NCBI GenBank assembly: GCA_002310215.1
Contig: DBYR01000002.1
Coordinates: forward strand, 67,459 to 131,458
Length of the DNA stretch: 64,000 nucleotides
Direction: 5' to 3'
DNA from: Bacteroidales bacterium UBA1181
GTDB lineage: Bacteria > Bacteroidota > Bacteroidia > Bacteroidales > Paludibacteraceae
In this document: positions 51,701-60,600 of the stretch, in pieces
Layout: every line of letters starts with the position of its first letter
How positions within the stretch are numbered: the stretch's first letter is position 1
The notes under the pieces: model-generated
Databases searched by the model: none
What the model saw: the letters and a program-made list of their open reading frames with translations, nothing else
Told to the model about the DNA's origin: nothing
Translations under genes and position numbers: made by a program

Positions 51701-54243
51701 ATAAGGATGATTTCGGCCGCAGATATTTGCCTGCAGGTAAGAGTCCTATTAGAACGAGTGGTGTTAGAATCGGTGCCACCACCAAAGACTTGGACGTTGA
51801 GGTGTTCTTCAAGTTCCTCACCTGCTTAAGACCTGGAAACCAGGCAGAGGAGTATGTCAACGGATATGCTCATGTCATAGATTATGATTATAGCCCTGCT
51901 TCTGGTATCGGTTGCTTGAAGTTCCGTCGGGAGCAAATCGGCGACCATGGAGATCCTATCCTTCCAATGCAGAAGGCGGCTATTCAGTATATCCGTCTTA
52001 ATAAGCCTGAATATTACCTGCAAAAGCATTATGACGAGAATAGCAATGATTTTGTCACGCTGCTGCGCAAAATGCTTGGTAACGTCAATGACTTGGCTTC
52101 CATCGCTGTGGGGGTGGAAAGAGTCATTTATAACAAGGGTTGTTGCCGAACTATTCGCCCTGGGAATTCTTATCTTAGATTGTGCAACCCGAATTATTGT
52201 CAAAAGGGTGGTGGACTCCGTGTTAAGCAGATTACCATCGATGATAATTGGGGCTCGATGAAGAGTGCGTTGTTGAATGATTCCTCGAAAGATCAGGAGA
52301 ATTTCACATACGGACAAACTTACACTTATACCAAAATCGCCGATGGAAGTGACCCTGACATCGAGAAGGGTACCGTGATCAGTAGTGGTGTCGCTTCGTA
52401 TGAGCCTTCGGCAGGTATTGAGGAGTGCGCAATGCGCTCTCCGGATATATACAATGAAAAGGTGAGGATGGCTCCTGACAACCAGTTCGTGGTCGAAAAA
52501 CCTTATGGCGAATCCTATATGCCGGCTCCTTCGGTTGGCTATAGCCAAGTGACGGTTACGCCGCTGAAACATGAGGGCGTCACCCGTACAGCGACGGGTT
52601 GTGTCGTCAATGAGTTCTATACCGCTAAGGATTTCCCTGTGTCTATTTCGGCAATCGGTATTGACCGTAAGCCATATAAGATAAATCCTGTGATAAGCGT
52701 GTTGTCTAAAAGTAATGATAATCGTGTGGTCGTTAGCCAAAGCTACGCTGTCGAACTCAACGATATGCACGGTAAACAAAAGTCTCAGAAGGTTTATCCG
52801 GAGAATAGCAATGTGCCTATCTCTTCCGTGGAGTATTTCTATAAGAAGAACAGATCTAATTCCTTGCTGAATGAGATTACTTCCATCTCCAAGGACGGAA
52901 AGGTCAAAGAAAATGCGAAAGCGGGTCTGGAAATCGATATGGTCTTCGATGAGAGAGAGAGTGCCTCCCTTTCTATGGGCTTTGGCCTCGCTTTGGATAT
53001 TGATGCTTCCATGCTGGGTCTGTTCCCGTTGATCGCTCCTTCCGGTTGGCCTTCTGTAAGTACCGATTATGCGCGTTACCGCTCCATCGCTTGTACGAAG
53101 GTGGTTACTCGCTATGGTATCTTGGATAAGGTGGTGGCTAAGGACCTCGGTTCTAATGTCGAAACGACCAATATGGCGTGGGACGACGAGACGGGCGAGG
53201 TGCTCCTCACCCGTACGGTGAACGAGTTCAACGATTCTATTTACTCCTTCAAATTGCCTTCCCATTGGGTGGAGTCGGGTATGGCTCCTGCCTACCAGAA
53301 TGTGGCATACGAGGCGCAGAATGTTAAGTTCGACAATTGCGCGAACGCATCTAACTTCTTCTGCGTGGGCGACGAGTTGTTGCTGAAAAAATCGAACGAG
53401 ACTGACCCTGAGAAGAAAGATCGTGAAGCATTCAAGGTTTGGGTGCAGGCGGTTGACCCTGCCAACAATAACGTGGTGGTGATCGATGAGGAGGGTAACA
53501 CGAATTTTGCCGACAGCTATGACGTGAAGGTGCTCCGCTCTGGTCACCGTAACCAACAAAGCATCCCGGTTGAGTCTTTGACCCTCATGTCCAACCCGAT
53601 CAAGAACGGCAAGTTGGAGTTCAAGGATGTGGTGGATGCCGGTGCCGTGGAGTATGAGTCTAATTGGGGTGAGATGCTCTGCGAACAATATAATGCGGCG
53701 AACCAGTCGGAAATCCCTCAAAATCCGTTCCTGACGGGCGAGATGGGTAACTACCGCGTGAAGCGTTCATGGGTTTACCAGACGCCTCGTACGCAGTCTG
53801 ACTTGAACCGCAATACGAATATCCGTCGTGACGGTGTCTACAAGACCTTCTCTTCCTTCTATCAGAACCCGACCCAAAACATGGTGAAGAACTGGGAAAA
53901 GGTGGAGGATGGCTGGACATTCGCGTCTGAGGTCACCAAGTTCAGTCCTTTCGGCTTCGAGATGGAGAACCGCGACGCCTTGGACCGTTATTCCGCCGCC
54001 ACGTATGGCTATAACTTCACATTGCCGACTGCGGTTTCCGCTAATTCACGCTATACGCAGTTGGGTGTGGACAACTTCGAGGATGTGGAGCTGAACAGTG
54101 ATGAGTATGTGCCGCACTTCTCTTTCGATGGCACTAAAGATCATCTGGATTCGGAACACTCCCATACGGGCGATAAGAGTATCAATGCGAATGGCAACGA
54201 GGAAATTTCCATGGATATCCTTTTGGTTCCATGCGCGGAATAG
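48754..54243 (+). CDS. Giant exported RHS-associated protein (SpvB/TcaC-like start), 1829 residues
   Basis: After a signal segment (VVSFVWLFQLVFTPFQAWA) the protein shows a block typical of Bacteroidetes RHS-linked giants: GVDNMVDLFTGDFSYNIPLL, then VGLGWTLNAGGIINRNVRG. A long region of beta-strand character follows, with a YVYGDQIYNF motif near residue 590. The C-terminal part has WTFASEVTKFSPFGFEMENR, AATYGYNFTLP and a final DNFEDVELN segment, again familiar from that group. It may form part of a YD-repeat shell or a surface fibre, working with the other exported proteins of the cluster. No enzyme motif or toxin domain is seen. Confidence 0.8.
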   Translation: MIDKIRKSYWTKVVSFVWLFQLVFTPFQAWALTGGPTQPEFATFTPSGVDNMVDLFTGDFSYNIPLLDVDGYPINISYSSGIGVEDQASMVGLGWTLNAGGIINRNVRGIPDDFNGEDQIVTTTNIKPSWTASVGLNVKPEILGFNAKGGSRGLSLNGSVSYNNYSGLALQTGISVSFHGRLSSLGDKNSSNLGCGGGIGLQTSTESGLSISPSFNLSKYSSDKVDGENATVTSSLKFGTAFNSRSGMREITVTPTRTWEWSKKLPEKDENGKDQYTNFSYCLGSSSSIPLNPRTYVPQLSNDMNSYSVKVEIGSGAEAFLFAGEGSIDGSYSRQYMPEKTKRAPAYGYLYSDLGKDNPYAMHDFNREKDQAYSENLPAIALAQMTYDTYTASGQGVTGMFRPFRDVSRVYDPVVENRSGNGAVGLDISAGNMFKAGANLSGGFDRSYSGRWTASNGPFSNTSFHSSEPGNLYEKVYFKTSGDFAVYDDEYYDLMCGVSPVRFSINQEGALNSFVLSGRSSATPREIKREARAKRNSTMTYLTAKEASVSGLNKDLVYYEMNMDGSYQINPVHEKRYGDEGRRAHHISEITVTRPDGTRYVYGDQIYNFVQKEVTFNVGEVDQTVLKQTNGAMVPFDSNDASENNTKGDDHYYNCNTLPPYASGYQLSACLSPDYVDVKGDGPTPDDLGMYTKINYARLYKKENSYKWRTPYESDRANFIDRFKSSDKDNKASYLYGEKEIKYIHSIESKNHVAMFFYSKRLDAYESAGEVNAAVSSNQKPLMKLDSISLYVNDAAFKAALESGSLGNLTPVQTVVFSYDYRLCKHNPAFKAEPNYNSNGDGKLTLTSIAFKYFDSKKAQMSPYEFTYGFNPDYNTHAMNRWGSYTRHVDLDNPYVSQKAEDLDALNQDVAAWTLSQIKSPTGGVIKVQYESDDYAFVQDKRATQMVKILGVGFWNDRFKPNSIFADMEEGYDAVFVSAQATDKDDFGRRYLPAGKSPIRTSGVRIGATTKDLDVEVFFKFLTCLRPGNQAEEYVNGYAHVIDYDYSPASGIGCLKFRREQIGDHGDPILPMQKAAIQYIRLNKPEYYLQKHYDENSNDFVTLLRKMLGNVNDLASIAVGVERVIYNKGCCRTIRPGNSYLRLCNPNYCQKGGGLRVKQITIDDNWGSMKSALLNDSSKDQENFTYGQTYTYTKIADGSDPDIEKGTVISSGVASYEPSAGIEECAMRSPDIYNEKVRMAPDNQFVVEKPYGESYMPAPSVGYSQVTVTPLKHEGVTRTATGCVVNEFYTAKDFPVSISAIGIDRKPYKINPVISVLSKSNDNRVVVSQSYAVELNDMHGKQKSQKVYPENSNVPISSVEYFYKKNRSNSLLNEITSISKDGKVKENAKAGLEIDMVFDERESASLSMGFGLALDIDASMLGLFPLIAPSGWPSVSTDYARYRSIACTKVVTRYGILDKVVAKDLGSNVETTNMAWDDETGEVLLTRTVNEFNDSIYSFKLPSHWVESGMAPAYQNVAYEAQNVKFDNCANASNFFCVGDELLLKKSNETDPEKKDREAFKVWVQAVDPANNNVVVIDEEGNTNFADSYDVKVLRSGHRNQQSIPVESLTLMSNPIKNGKLEFKDVVDAGAVEYESNWGEMLCEQYNAANQSEIPQNPFLTGEMGNYRVKRSWVYQTPRTQSDLNRNTNIRRDGVYKTFSSFYQNPTQNMVKNWEKVEDGWTFASEVTKFSPFGFEMENRDALDRYSAATYGYNFTLPTAVSANSRYTQLGVDNFEDVELNSDEYVPHFSFDGTKDHLDSEHSHTGDKSINANGNEEISMDILLVPCAE

Positions 54244-54288
54244 TTCTTTACTGTCTTTATTAAATTTTGAAATTTTATTTTTAGAAAT

Positions 54289-54981
54289 ATGAAAAGTTTG
54301 AAAATATTCGTGATCGTGGGCTTGTCGCTCCTCTTCGGAGGCACATGTTTTGCCCAACAACAGGAGGAATTCCAAAAGGATTCGGTTTGGGGGTTGGAAT
54401 GGAACCTACAGGACTCTATTTTGACCATGAGTTTTATGTCTTCTTGTGATGGATATGTTGCTGTGGGTTTGTCCTGGTATTATGGTGGAGTATATAGTAG
54501 AAATACGGAACGTAATGGGGGCATGTATCTAAATGAATATGGGGGATATTGGACTTGTGGCACTTCTGCCGAGGATGATATAGAATTTGTGTCATTGAAT
54601 ATTGATACCTTGTCCACGGAGTTGACCAGGTATATCCTTTCCATGAAATTAAAAGATATATTTTTAACTATTCCACAGGATATTTCTTCTTATTGTGGCT
54701 ATTTTGGAATAAAGTTTTTTGCTCCTAATCACATGCATTCTGTATATGAGGTACATTCTACTGATTATACAAAATGCCAACAATTCTTATATTTTAATCT
54801 ACTTGATGCGCTTTCATTTACAGAGTATTACAGGAATGATCCTGCTTCGTACAACGAAGTATATTATTCAATGTCGGGTATCCATTTGAAAGAGATGACT
54901 ATGGATGAACCCATTGTTGTGGTGAAAATGAGTGATGATAATCGGATTATAAATAGTAAAGTATGTATTTGCCGTCCATGA
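54289..54981 (+). CDS. Small exported protein of the giant-protein cluster
   Basis: This 230-residue protein has a signal peptide (IFVIVGLSLLFGGTCFAQ) and an unknown, A+T-rich-coded body. The last ~40 residues (EVYYSMSGIHLKEM, then PIVVVKMSDDNRI) resemble a degenerate type IX sorting domain. Its stop overlaps the next gene's start (ATGA at 54978-54981), so translation is coupled. The 5' end is G+C rich like upstream genes, while the rest is A+T rich, as if the body had been exchanged. Function unknown. Confidence 0.75.
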   Translation: MKSLKIFVIVGLSLLFGGTCFAQQQEEFQKDSVWGLEWNLQDSILTMSFMSSCDGYVAVGLSWYYGGVYSRNTERNGGMYLNEYGGYWTCGTSAEDDIEFVSLNIDTLSTELTRYILSMKLKDIFLTIPQDISSYCGYFGIKFFAPNHMHSVYEVHSTDYTKCQQFLYFNLLDALSFTEYYRNDPASYNEVYYSMSGIHLKEMTMDEPIVVVKMSDDNRIINSKVCICRP

Positions 54982-56789
54982 ATAGTAAATTTATTTTTTT
55001 CTTACTTTTTCTGATGCCGTTAACCTTATTGGCAAATGAGTCCGAAAATATTGGATTTGAAGATGGGTTAGCTAAGTGGAAGTGTTATATGGGTACTACG
55101 TATAATGGATATCAAATAGATAGAAATTCTATTGATGACATTAATCTTCGATGGGAGGAACAGGTAATCGTGCCAGAAGGTACCTTCAAATTGATGGAAA
55201 GTTCCAACAATGAATATGACCCTAAATGTAATGCCATTCAGTTAACAACTAAAATGGGGAATAGATTTTTAAAATTGGGGAATGCCAATTCTTATTACGG
55301 TTGTGAAAAGGTTTCGTATAAGTTTGCTTATGGTGAATCTAAACGTATTGTCAGGTATGCGTATGCATTGGTGTTGCAAGAACCAGGCCATAGTAATCCG
55401 GAACGTCCGACGTTTATTGCATCTGTTGATGTCCTTCGAAATGGGCAAATCGTGGCGAAAACAGATGATTGTTCCGATGCTATTCGTTTCGGGAATCAAC
55501 AAGTTTATACTGAATTGAATAATTGTTCCGACGGTTCAAATGTGATTTCTAAAACTTGGACATATAATACATTTGATCTTGGATCATTGAATGTACAAGA
55601 AGGGGATTCTGTCATTTTAACTTTTGCCACTTTTGATTGTACATGGGGTGGCCATTTTGGCTATGCCTACGTGGATGCGGAGTTTGTCAATTCCAATTTC
55701 TTGATAAATGGAGTTAGTACGGACCAACCATGTGTGGGTGATGTGGTGAATTTTAAATATCCGGATGCTGGGACGTTTGCGGGGGAAACCTATGAATGGG
55801 TGGTCCGCGATAGCATGAATCAAATAATTGATGTGGCAGGCGCAAATGACTCTATAATGCGTTGCAGATTCCCTAACGAGGGTGAATATAATGTTTCATT
55901 GACATTGCGGGTTGATAATTCCCATGTGTCGGGTTGTATGGTGGAACGGACTGTGAGCAGCCCGGTGCATGCTCAATGTTGTTTGGATAGGAGTCGAATC
56001 ACAATTGATGGTGTATCGGTCGATGGATCTGTCTCCTTATGCAATAACCAGTTTGTACATGTGGGATTCCAATCTGGCATGCCAATGACCAATCCCCAGT
56101 ATGAGTGGAGATTTGGAGAAACCACGCTGAATGAGGGTGAACCTTCGAAATCTGAATTTGTGCATTACCAGGTGACTAATTCTGGCCGTCTTGTTGTTGA
56201 AGTCAGTATGGATAATTGCAGAAACCGAATGAGAGTGGGAGTTGATATCGCTGCGAATAATTGTGTGGCAAGCAGTTGCAACGACTGTCCGTCCCGTTTC
56301 TCGCCGACGCCGGGAGAAAAATACACCCTCAGCGGATGGGTGAGCGCGGAGGATCAGATCGGGAGGAAGGACTCTTTCGAAAAGGTCTATATCCTTCTCG
56401 TCTTCAACCTGATAGGGAGCGATACCCCCGACTCGGTGAAATGTTATCCCGACGGCAACATCATAGACGGCTGGCAACGCATCAGCAAGAATTTCGTCAT
56501 CCCGCAGAACGCGGAGAAGATGCGCATCGCCTTGAAGAACGAGAGCAGCGACAACCGCGTCTACTTCGACGATATCCGCTTCCATCCGTTCAACGCCTCC
56601 GTGAAGAGCTATGTCTACGACCCGAAGACGCTGCGCCTCGCGGCGGAACTGGACGATGAGAACTATGCGACCTTCTACGAGTACGACGAGGAGGGGGCGC
56701 TGGTCCGCATCAAGAAGGAGACCGAACGGGGCGTGATGACCATCCGCGAGGCGAGACAGTCAAAACCTAAGATCTCGGGTGGAAATTGA
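54978..56789 (+). CDS. Exported PKD-like protein with C-terminal carbohydrate-binding-like and YD-type module
   Basis: The start at 54978 overlaps the previous stop. A signal peptide (FIFFLLFLMPLTLLA) leads into ~430 A+T-rich-coded residues with a PKD-like segment. At about base 56275 composition flips to G+C rich: a sampled 60-base line has 34 G+C against 18 before it. The remaining ~170 residues have a carbohydrate-binding-like fold (PGEKYTLSGWVSAED, IIDGWQRISKNFVIP, VYFDDIRFHPF) and then a YD-type end (LRLAAELDDENYATFYEYDE, ETERGVMTIREARQ). The conserved end is common in Bacteroidetes RHS-linked proteins. It looks like a constant C terminus joined to a variable N-terminal part. Confidence 0.8.
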   Translation: MNSKFIFFLLFLMPLTLLANESENIGFEDGLAKWKCYMGTTYNGYQIDRNSIDDINLRWEEQVIVPEGTFKLMESSNNEYDPKCNAIQLTTKMGNRFLKLGNANSYYGCEKVSYKFAYGESKRIVRYAYALVLQEPGHSNPERPTFIASVDVLRNGQIVAKTDDCSDAIRFGNQQVYTELNNCSDGSNVISKTWTYNTFDLGSLNVQEGDSVILTFATFDCTWGGHFGYAYVDAEFVNSNFLINGVSTDQPCVGDVVNFKYPDAGTFAGETYEWVVRDSMNQIIDVAGANDSIMRCRFPNEGEYNVSLTLRVDNSHVSGCMVERTVSSPVHAQCCLDRSRITIDGVSVDGSVSLCNNQFVHVGFQSGMPMTNPQYEWRFGETTLNEGEPSKSEFVHYQVTNSGRLVVEVSMDNCRNRMRVGVDIAANNCVASSCNDCPSRFSPTPGEKYTLSGWVSAEDQIGRKDSFEKVYILLVFNLIGSDTPDSVKCYPDGNIIDGWQRISKNFVIPQNAEKMRIALKNESSDNRVYFDDIRFHPFNASVKSYVYDPKTLRLAAELDDENYATFYEYDEEGALVRIKKETERGVMTIREARQSKPKISGGN

Positions 56790-56798
56790 TTCCTCGGA

Positions 56799-56826
56799 GG
56801 GGAGAAGTGTTCTTCCTCTTCTCCCC
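56799..56826 (+). terminator. Strong hairpin between two genes of the cluster
   Basis: GGGGAGAAG (56799-56807) pairs perfectly with CTTCTCCCC (56818-56826), giving a 9-bp stem with a 10-base loop. The run of T residues behind it is weak, so it may be a partial terminator or an mRNA stabiliser rather than a full stop. Confidence 0.5.
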
Positions 56827-56852
56827 CTGATTTATAATGTATTGCGTAAAGT

Positions 56853-57605
56853 ATGACAAAGGTCAGAACATTATTGTTTTTAATTCTTTTGTGCTCGTCC
56901 ATGTCCGAAGCTCTTTCCCAGAACTTCGAGGATGCTCTTGCAAAGGCGTCGGGATTTTATAATAAAGACCGATATGAGATGGATATTCAGCATCTCCTTT
57001 ATTCCCTCGATGGGGATAAATTGATTGAGTCGCAGGATATCGTTATCCTGAGGGATGGAAATAAGTTCTATACGAATTCGTATGGGACTGAGCAGATCAG
57101 GAACTCCGACTACCATGTGGTCGTGAATCATTATTCGCGCCTGGTCTATATCGCCTCCCTTCATGCGGAGGTCTCGGACGAGGAAAAGAAACAACAGCAG
57201 GAGATCCAGTCGGATCTGCAAAAATTTATCTCTCTGATGAAGGAGTTATCCCCAGAGAAACAGGGAGACGAGAAAAAGAATGATGTTCAATACATGGGCA
57301 TAAAAGGGAATAGTCATGTGTATCACATCACTTTCCGAGGCGGTACCTACGAGACCGCTGATCTTTATTTCGGCAAGCGGGACGGGAAGGTGAAAAAGTG
57401 TGAATATTTCTTGCGTGATGCGGTGGAGGTTTCCCCCGGTGTCCAGGGAAAGGCGAAACTTGTGATTGTCTCTAAAAAGTTCAAGGAAAAGGGACGTATC
57501 GACAAGAAACGGTTCAGTACTGACGCTATATTTCATGTCGGAAAAGACAAGAAAGTTGTTTTGACCGACCAATATAAGGAATATACACCTATCGTTGAGA
57601 TGTAA
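56853..57605 (+). CDS. Exported protein of unknown function
   Basis: This 250-residue protein has a signal peptide (LLFLILLCSSMSEALS) and a soluble body. Motifs such as YEMDIQHLLYSLDGDKL and VILRDGNKFYTNSYG suggest a lipoprotein-carrier-like or LolA-like beta fold; this is only an impression. The middle is highly charged (EKKQQQEIQSDLQKFISLMKE). It lies 31 bases before the last giant gene's start and is probably co-transcribed with it. Confidence 0.7.
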   Translation: MTKVRTLLFLILLCSSMSEALSQNFEDALAKASGFYNKDRYEMDIQHLLYSLDGDKLIESQDIVILRDGNKFYTNSYGTEQIRNSDYHVVVNHYSRLVYIASLHAEVSDEEKKQQQEIQSDLQKFISLMKELSPEKQGDEKKNDVQYMGIKGNSHVYHITFRGGTYETADLYFGKRDGKVKKCEYFLRDAVEVSPGVQGKAKLVIVSKKFKEKGRIDKKRFSTDAIFHVGKDKKVVLTDQYKEYTPIVEM

Positions 57606-57636
57606 TTAGTTGAAATTAATAAGAATAATTCATATA

Positions 57637-60600
57637 ATGGAACGTAGATTTTCTATATCGTTAATCAGAGTGTTACTCGTCTTGGGCTTGTTGTCTGGCG
57701 GTAATCAGTGTATTTATGCGTTGGGTAGCCCAAGTTTGTCCAGTGTTTCGAATGGACCAATTCAAGCGACATGGAGCGCGGAAGGTGGTGTGGACGGATA
57801 CCATTTGGAGTGGACCTATGTGAACTCGTATGGTGGCGTGCCGAGTGATGCCTCGGTTGACTTCAGGAATGGTGCGACCCGCATCGAAACGACGGGTACC
57901 TCGTATGACATACCTTCCATATATGAGAATGGTAAACTTTATGTTCGTGTCAGGTCTTTCCGCAAAACGTCTAACAATAAATTTATTTACAGTGACTGGT
58001 CCGCTCCTTCTTCCATCCCGGTCTCTTCAAACGACAATGACAAGATGAACTGGCAAGCGGTGGTCGATTATTGTGAGGAGGGAAAGAACAAGGAGGTGAT
58101 GACCTATTACGACGGTACGATGCGTGCCCGTCAGATGTTGACCCGCAATAGTGAAAATGGTGATATCATCGTCGGTGAGACGTTCTACGACCATCAGGGT
58201 CGTGCGGCGGTGCAAGCCTTGCCGGTTCCTTCCATGATTCCAGGCGATGTCATTGCTTACCATGACACTTTTAATCTCTATAGCGACAACAACGACTCGC
58301 TCCCTTACGACAGAAGGGCGTTTGACCTGAGGGATGGAGACAATGATTGTGGCGTGGTGGCACAGTCTATGACGTCCGGTAGCGCTAAATATTACTCTCC
58401 TTCTAACCCGGATAGGAGTGGTTTCCATGCGTACATCCCTGACGCGGAGGGCTATCCGTTCTCCCAAACGGAGTATACTCCGGATAATACGGGACGTATC
58501 CGCCGCCAGGGTGGTGTGGGTAAACAATACCAGTTGGGGGCTGCTGACAATAATAGTTCCGTACACCCAACTTCTTACTATTACGGAAAGCCTACGCAGG
58601 AGGATCTGTGGAAATTATTCGGTTCCCAGTGTGGAGATTTCTCACACTACCAGAAGAATATGGTGGTGGATCCGAATGGTTCTATCGCGGTCTCCTACGT
58701 GGACATGCACGGAAGAACTGTCGCTACCGCGATGGCGGGCGAAAATCCAGCGTCGTTATCCGCTCTTGATTCCAAGGTGAATGTGGCGAAGGGTGATGTG
58801 AACCTGTTGGATCGTATGGGCGTTCCATTGGGTGAATCCGAATCTGTCACTTCCCTCCATTTCTTGGCCTCTACCGCAGGTAAGTACAGCTTTGATTATT
58901 CATATGTCCTGCAAAACGTTAACGTTGGTAATGTTTGCATGGATTGCAATTATTTGTTGACGATCAACATTAAGGATGAATGCGGGAAGGATGTTCCTTT
59001 GTCGTATGGTGGAGGATTCGTGGATACTATCTCCGTCTCCCTTACCGGGGCTGAATTGCAGGGCTGTACTGGCTCGCAGGATACAAGTCTTTCCTTCTCT
59101 GCCGATTTCGCACTCGGAAACTACCAAATCACAAGGGTGCTGCAGGTTGACCCTCTCTCTCGTATGGATGAAGTGGAGAAATATTTGATGAGCGAGGAGG
59201 TTAAAACACTCCGCGACTTCATCGATGAGCAAATCCAACTGACGGATTTTACGGTCTGCAACACGCCTGACTGCTATTCCTCTTGCTTGGAATCGAATCC
59301 GGAAAGCTATGAGGCCTACGTGGAATGCTTGGCTGAGTGCTTGAACAAACAGGATTCTCTCACAAGTTGTAAGGTGTCCAGGGAAATCATGATAAACGAC
59401 TTCAATCCGGGAGAGGTACTGTCTGATTCACTGAAAGGTGAGGAAAATCTGACAGGTGATCCTAAAAATCAGGTGAGTGGTGGACAATATGCAGCTTATA
59501 GAATCGAAGCCAGCGGTGATACCGTGGGTTTGCCTTACTCTATATTCTATAAGAATGGCGATGTGGATAATTTCAGCAAAATATTAAATGATGCGGGATT
59601 CCAAACTGTCGTTCAGAATAGCGGTGTCGCATTGGAGTCGATTCAAACCATTAACGGATTCGTGAGGAATTATAGAAGCTCGTGGGCGGAATACCTGGCT
59701 TCTCATTACCATCCGGAATGGAATATGAGTAAGGATTGCGACTTGGAACAATATATGCAGTTCTACCAGAGAAAGATGATTCTGGTGGAAACATACGATG
59801 AGGCTGCCAGCTTGGGATTGCTTAATCCGTTGCAGATTAACGTGAATAGCGTTGCTTCCTTGAGAACTTTGCCTTCGAAGGATTTGTTCATTATCAGTCA
59901 TGGTATGGATGGGGCTCTTTCCGAGAAAATGCGTAATGCCGCTGTTAAGCAGGACACTGTGTTGAACATGTGGGAAGTGGCTATTCTCTCAACGATTGCG
60001 GATCAGATCAATCAGAATGGCGGCTATCGATCAGCCATCTCGGCGGTCAAAGACTTCTCATTGCCTCAGGTGGCTTATGGTAATAGCGGATGCTCCTCTA
60101 TCCGTTTCGGCAACTACAATGTGGATTGGGATAGGGTATGGCAAACTTTCCGTTCTTTGTACCTTGCTCAACGTCGTTTCGTTTATGAGTCATTCGCTAA
60201 GAAAGGTGTTGACAAACTCAATACAACTTTGTTTAATACGGATGATAAAAATACGGCCTTGGAGTTGATGAAAGCAAATATGACGCTTAGGGTTCAGTCT
60301 TATGATGAAGTTCAGGATGAAGCGGCGTTATATGCTGTTAACGTGGGGGAGCGACAATCGAAGGCTGAATCCGTGAATGGAAAAATCTGGTTGTCTTGCC
60401 TAAATCAGGCTGGCGCACAGGTCGAAAACATCTTCGAAGAGATGAAGGATTGCTTCCCTGTAAATATGTCTTCTCCTTCCTACGATGCGATAAAAGGACA
60501 TTTTGTGAATATTCTCGCTTATTCGGCTTATAGGAGTAACTCTGTTATGGGCAATAGCAATATTCCTTCTGGTTTGGCAACATACATAACTGGCGTAGAT

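Noticed and set aside
51826..53721. 631-codon open frame on the minus strand inside the giant gene at 48754
   Set aside because: It lies fully antisense to a well-supported gene and its product has no domain, signal or sensible composition; it arises from codon bias of the sense strand.
54289..54981. Immunity protein for an RHS toxin
   Set aside because: It has a signal peptide and a sorting-domain-like end, and no toxin domain is seen in its neighbours.
57610..57636. TTG start for the last giant gene
   Set aside because: The ATG at 57637 begins a good signal peptide; the upstream codons add nothing recognisable.
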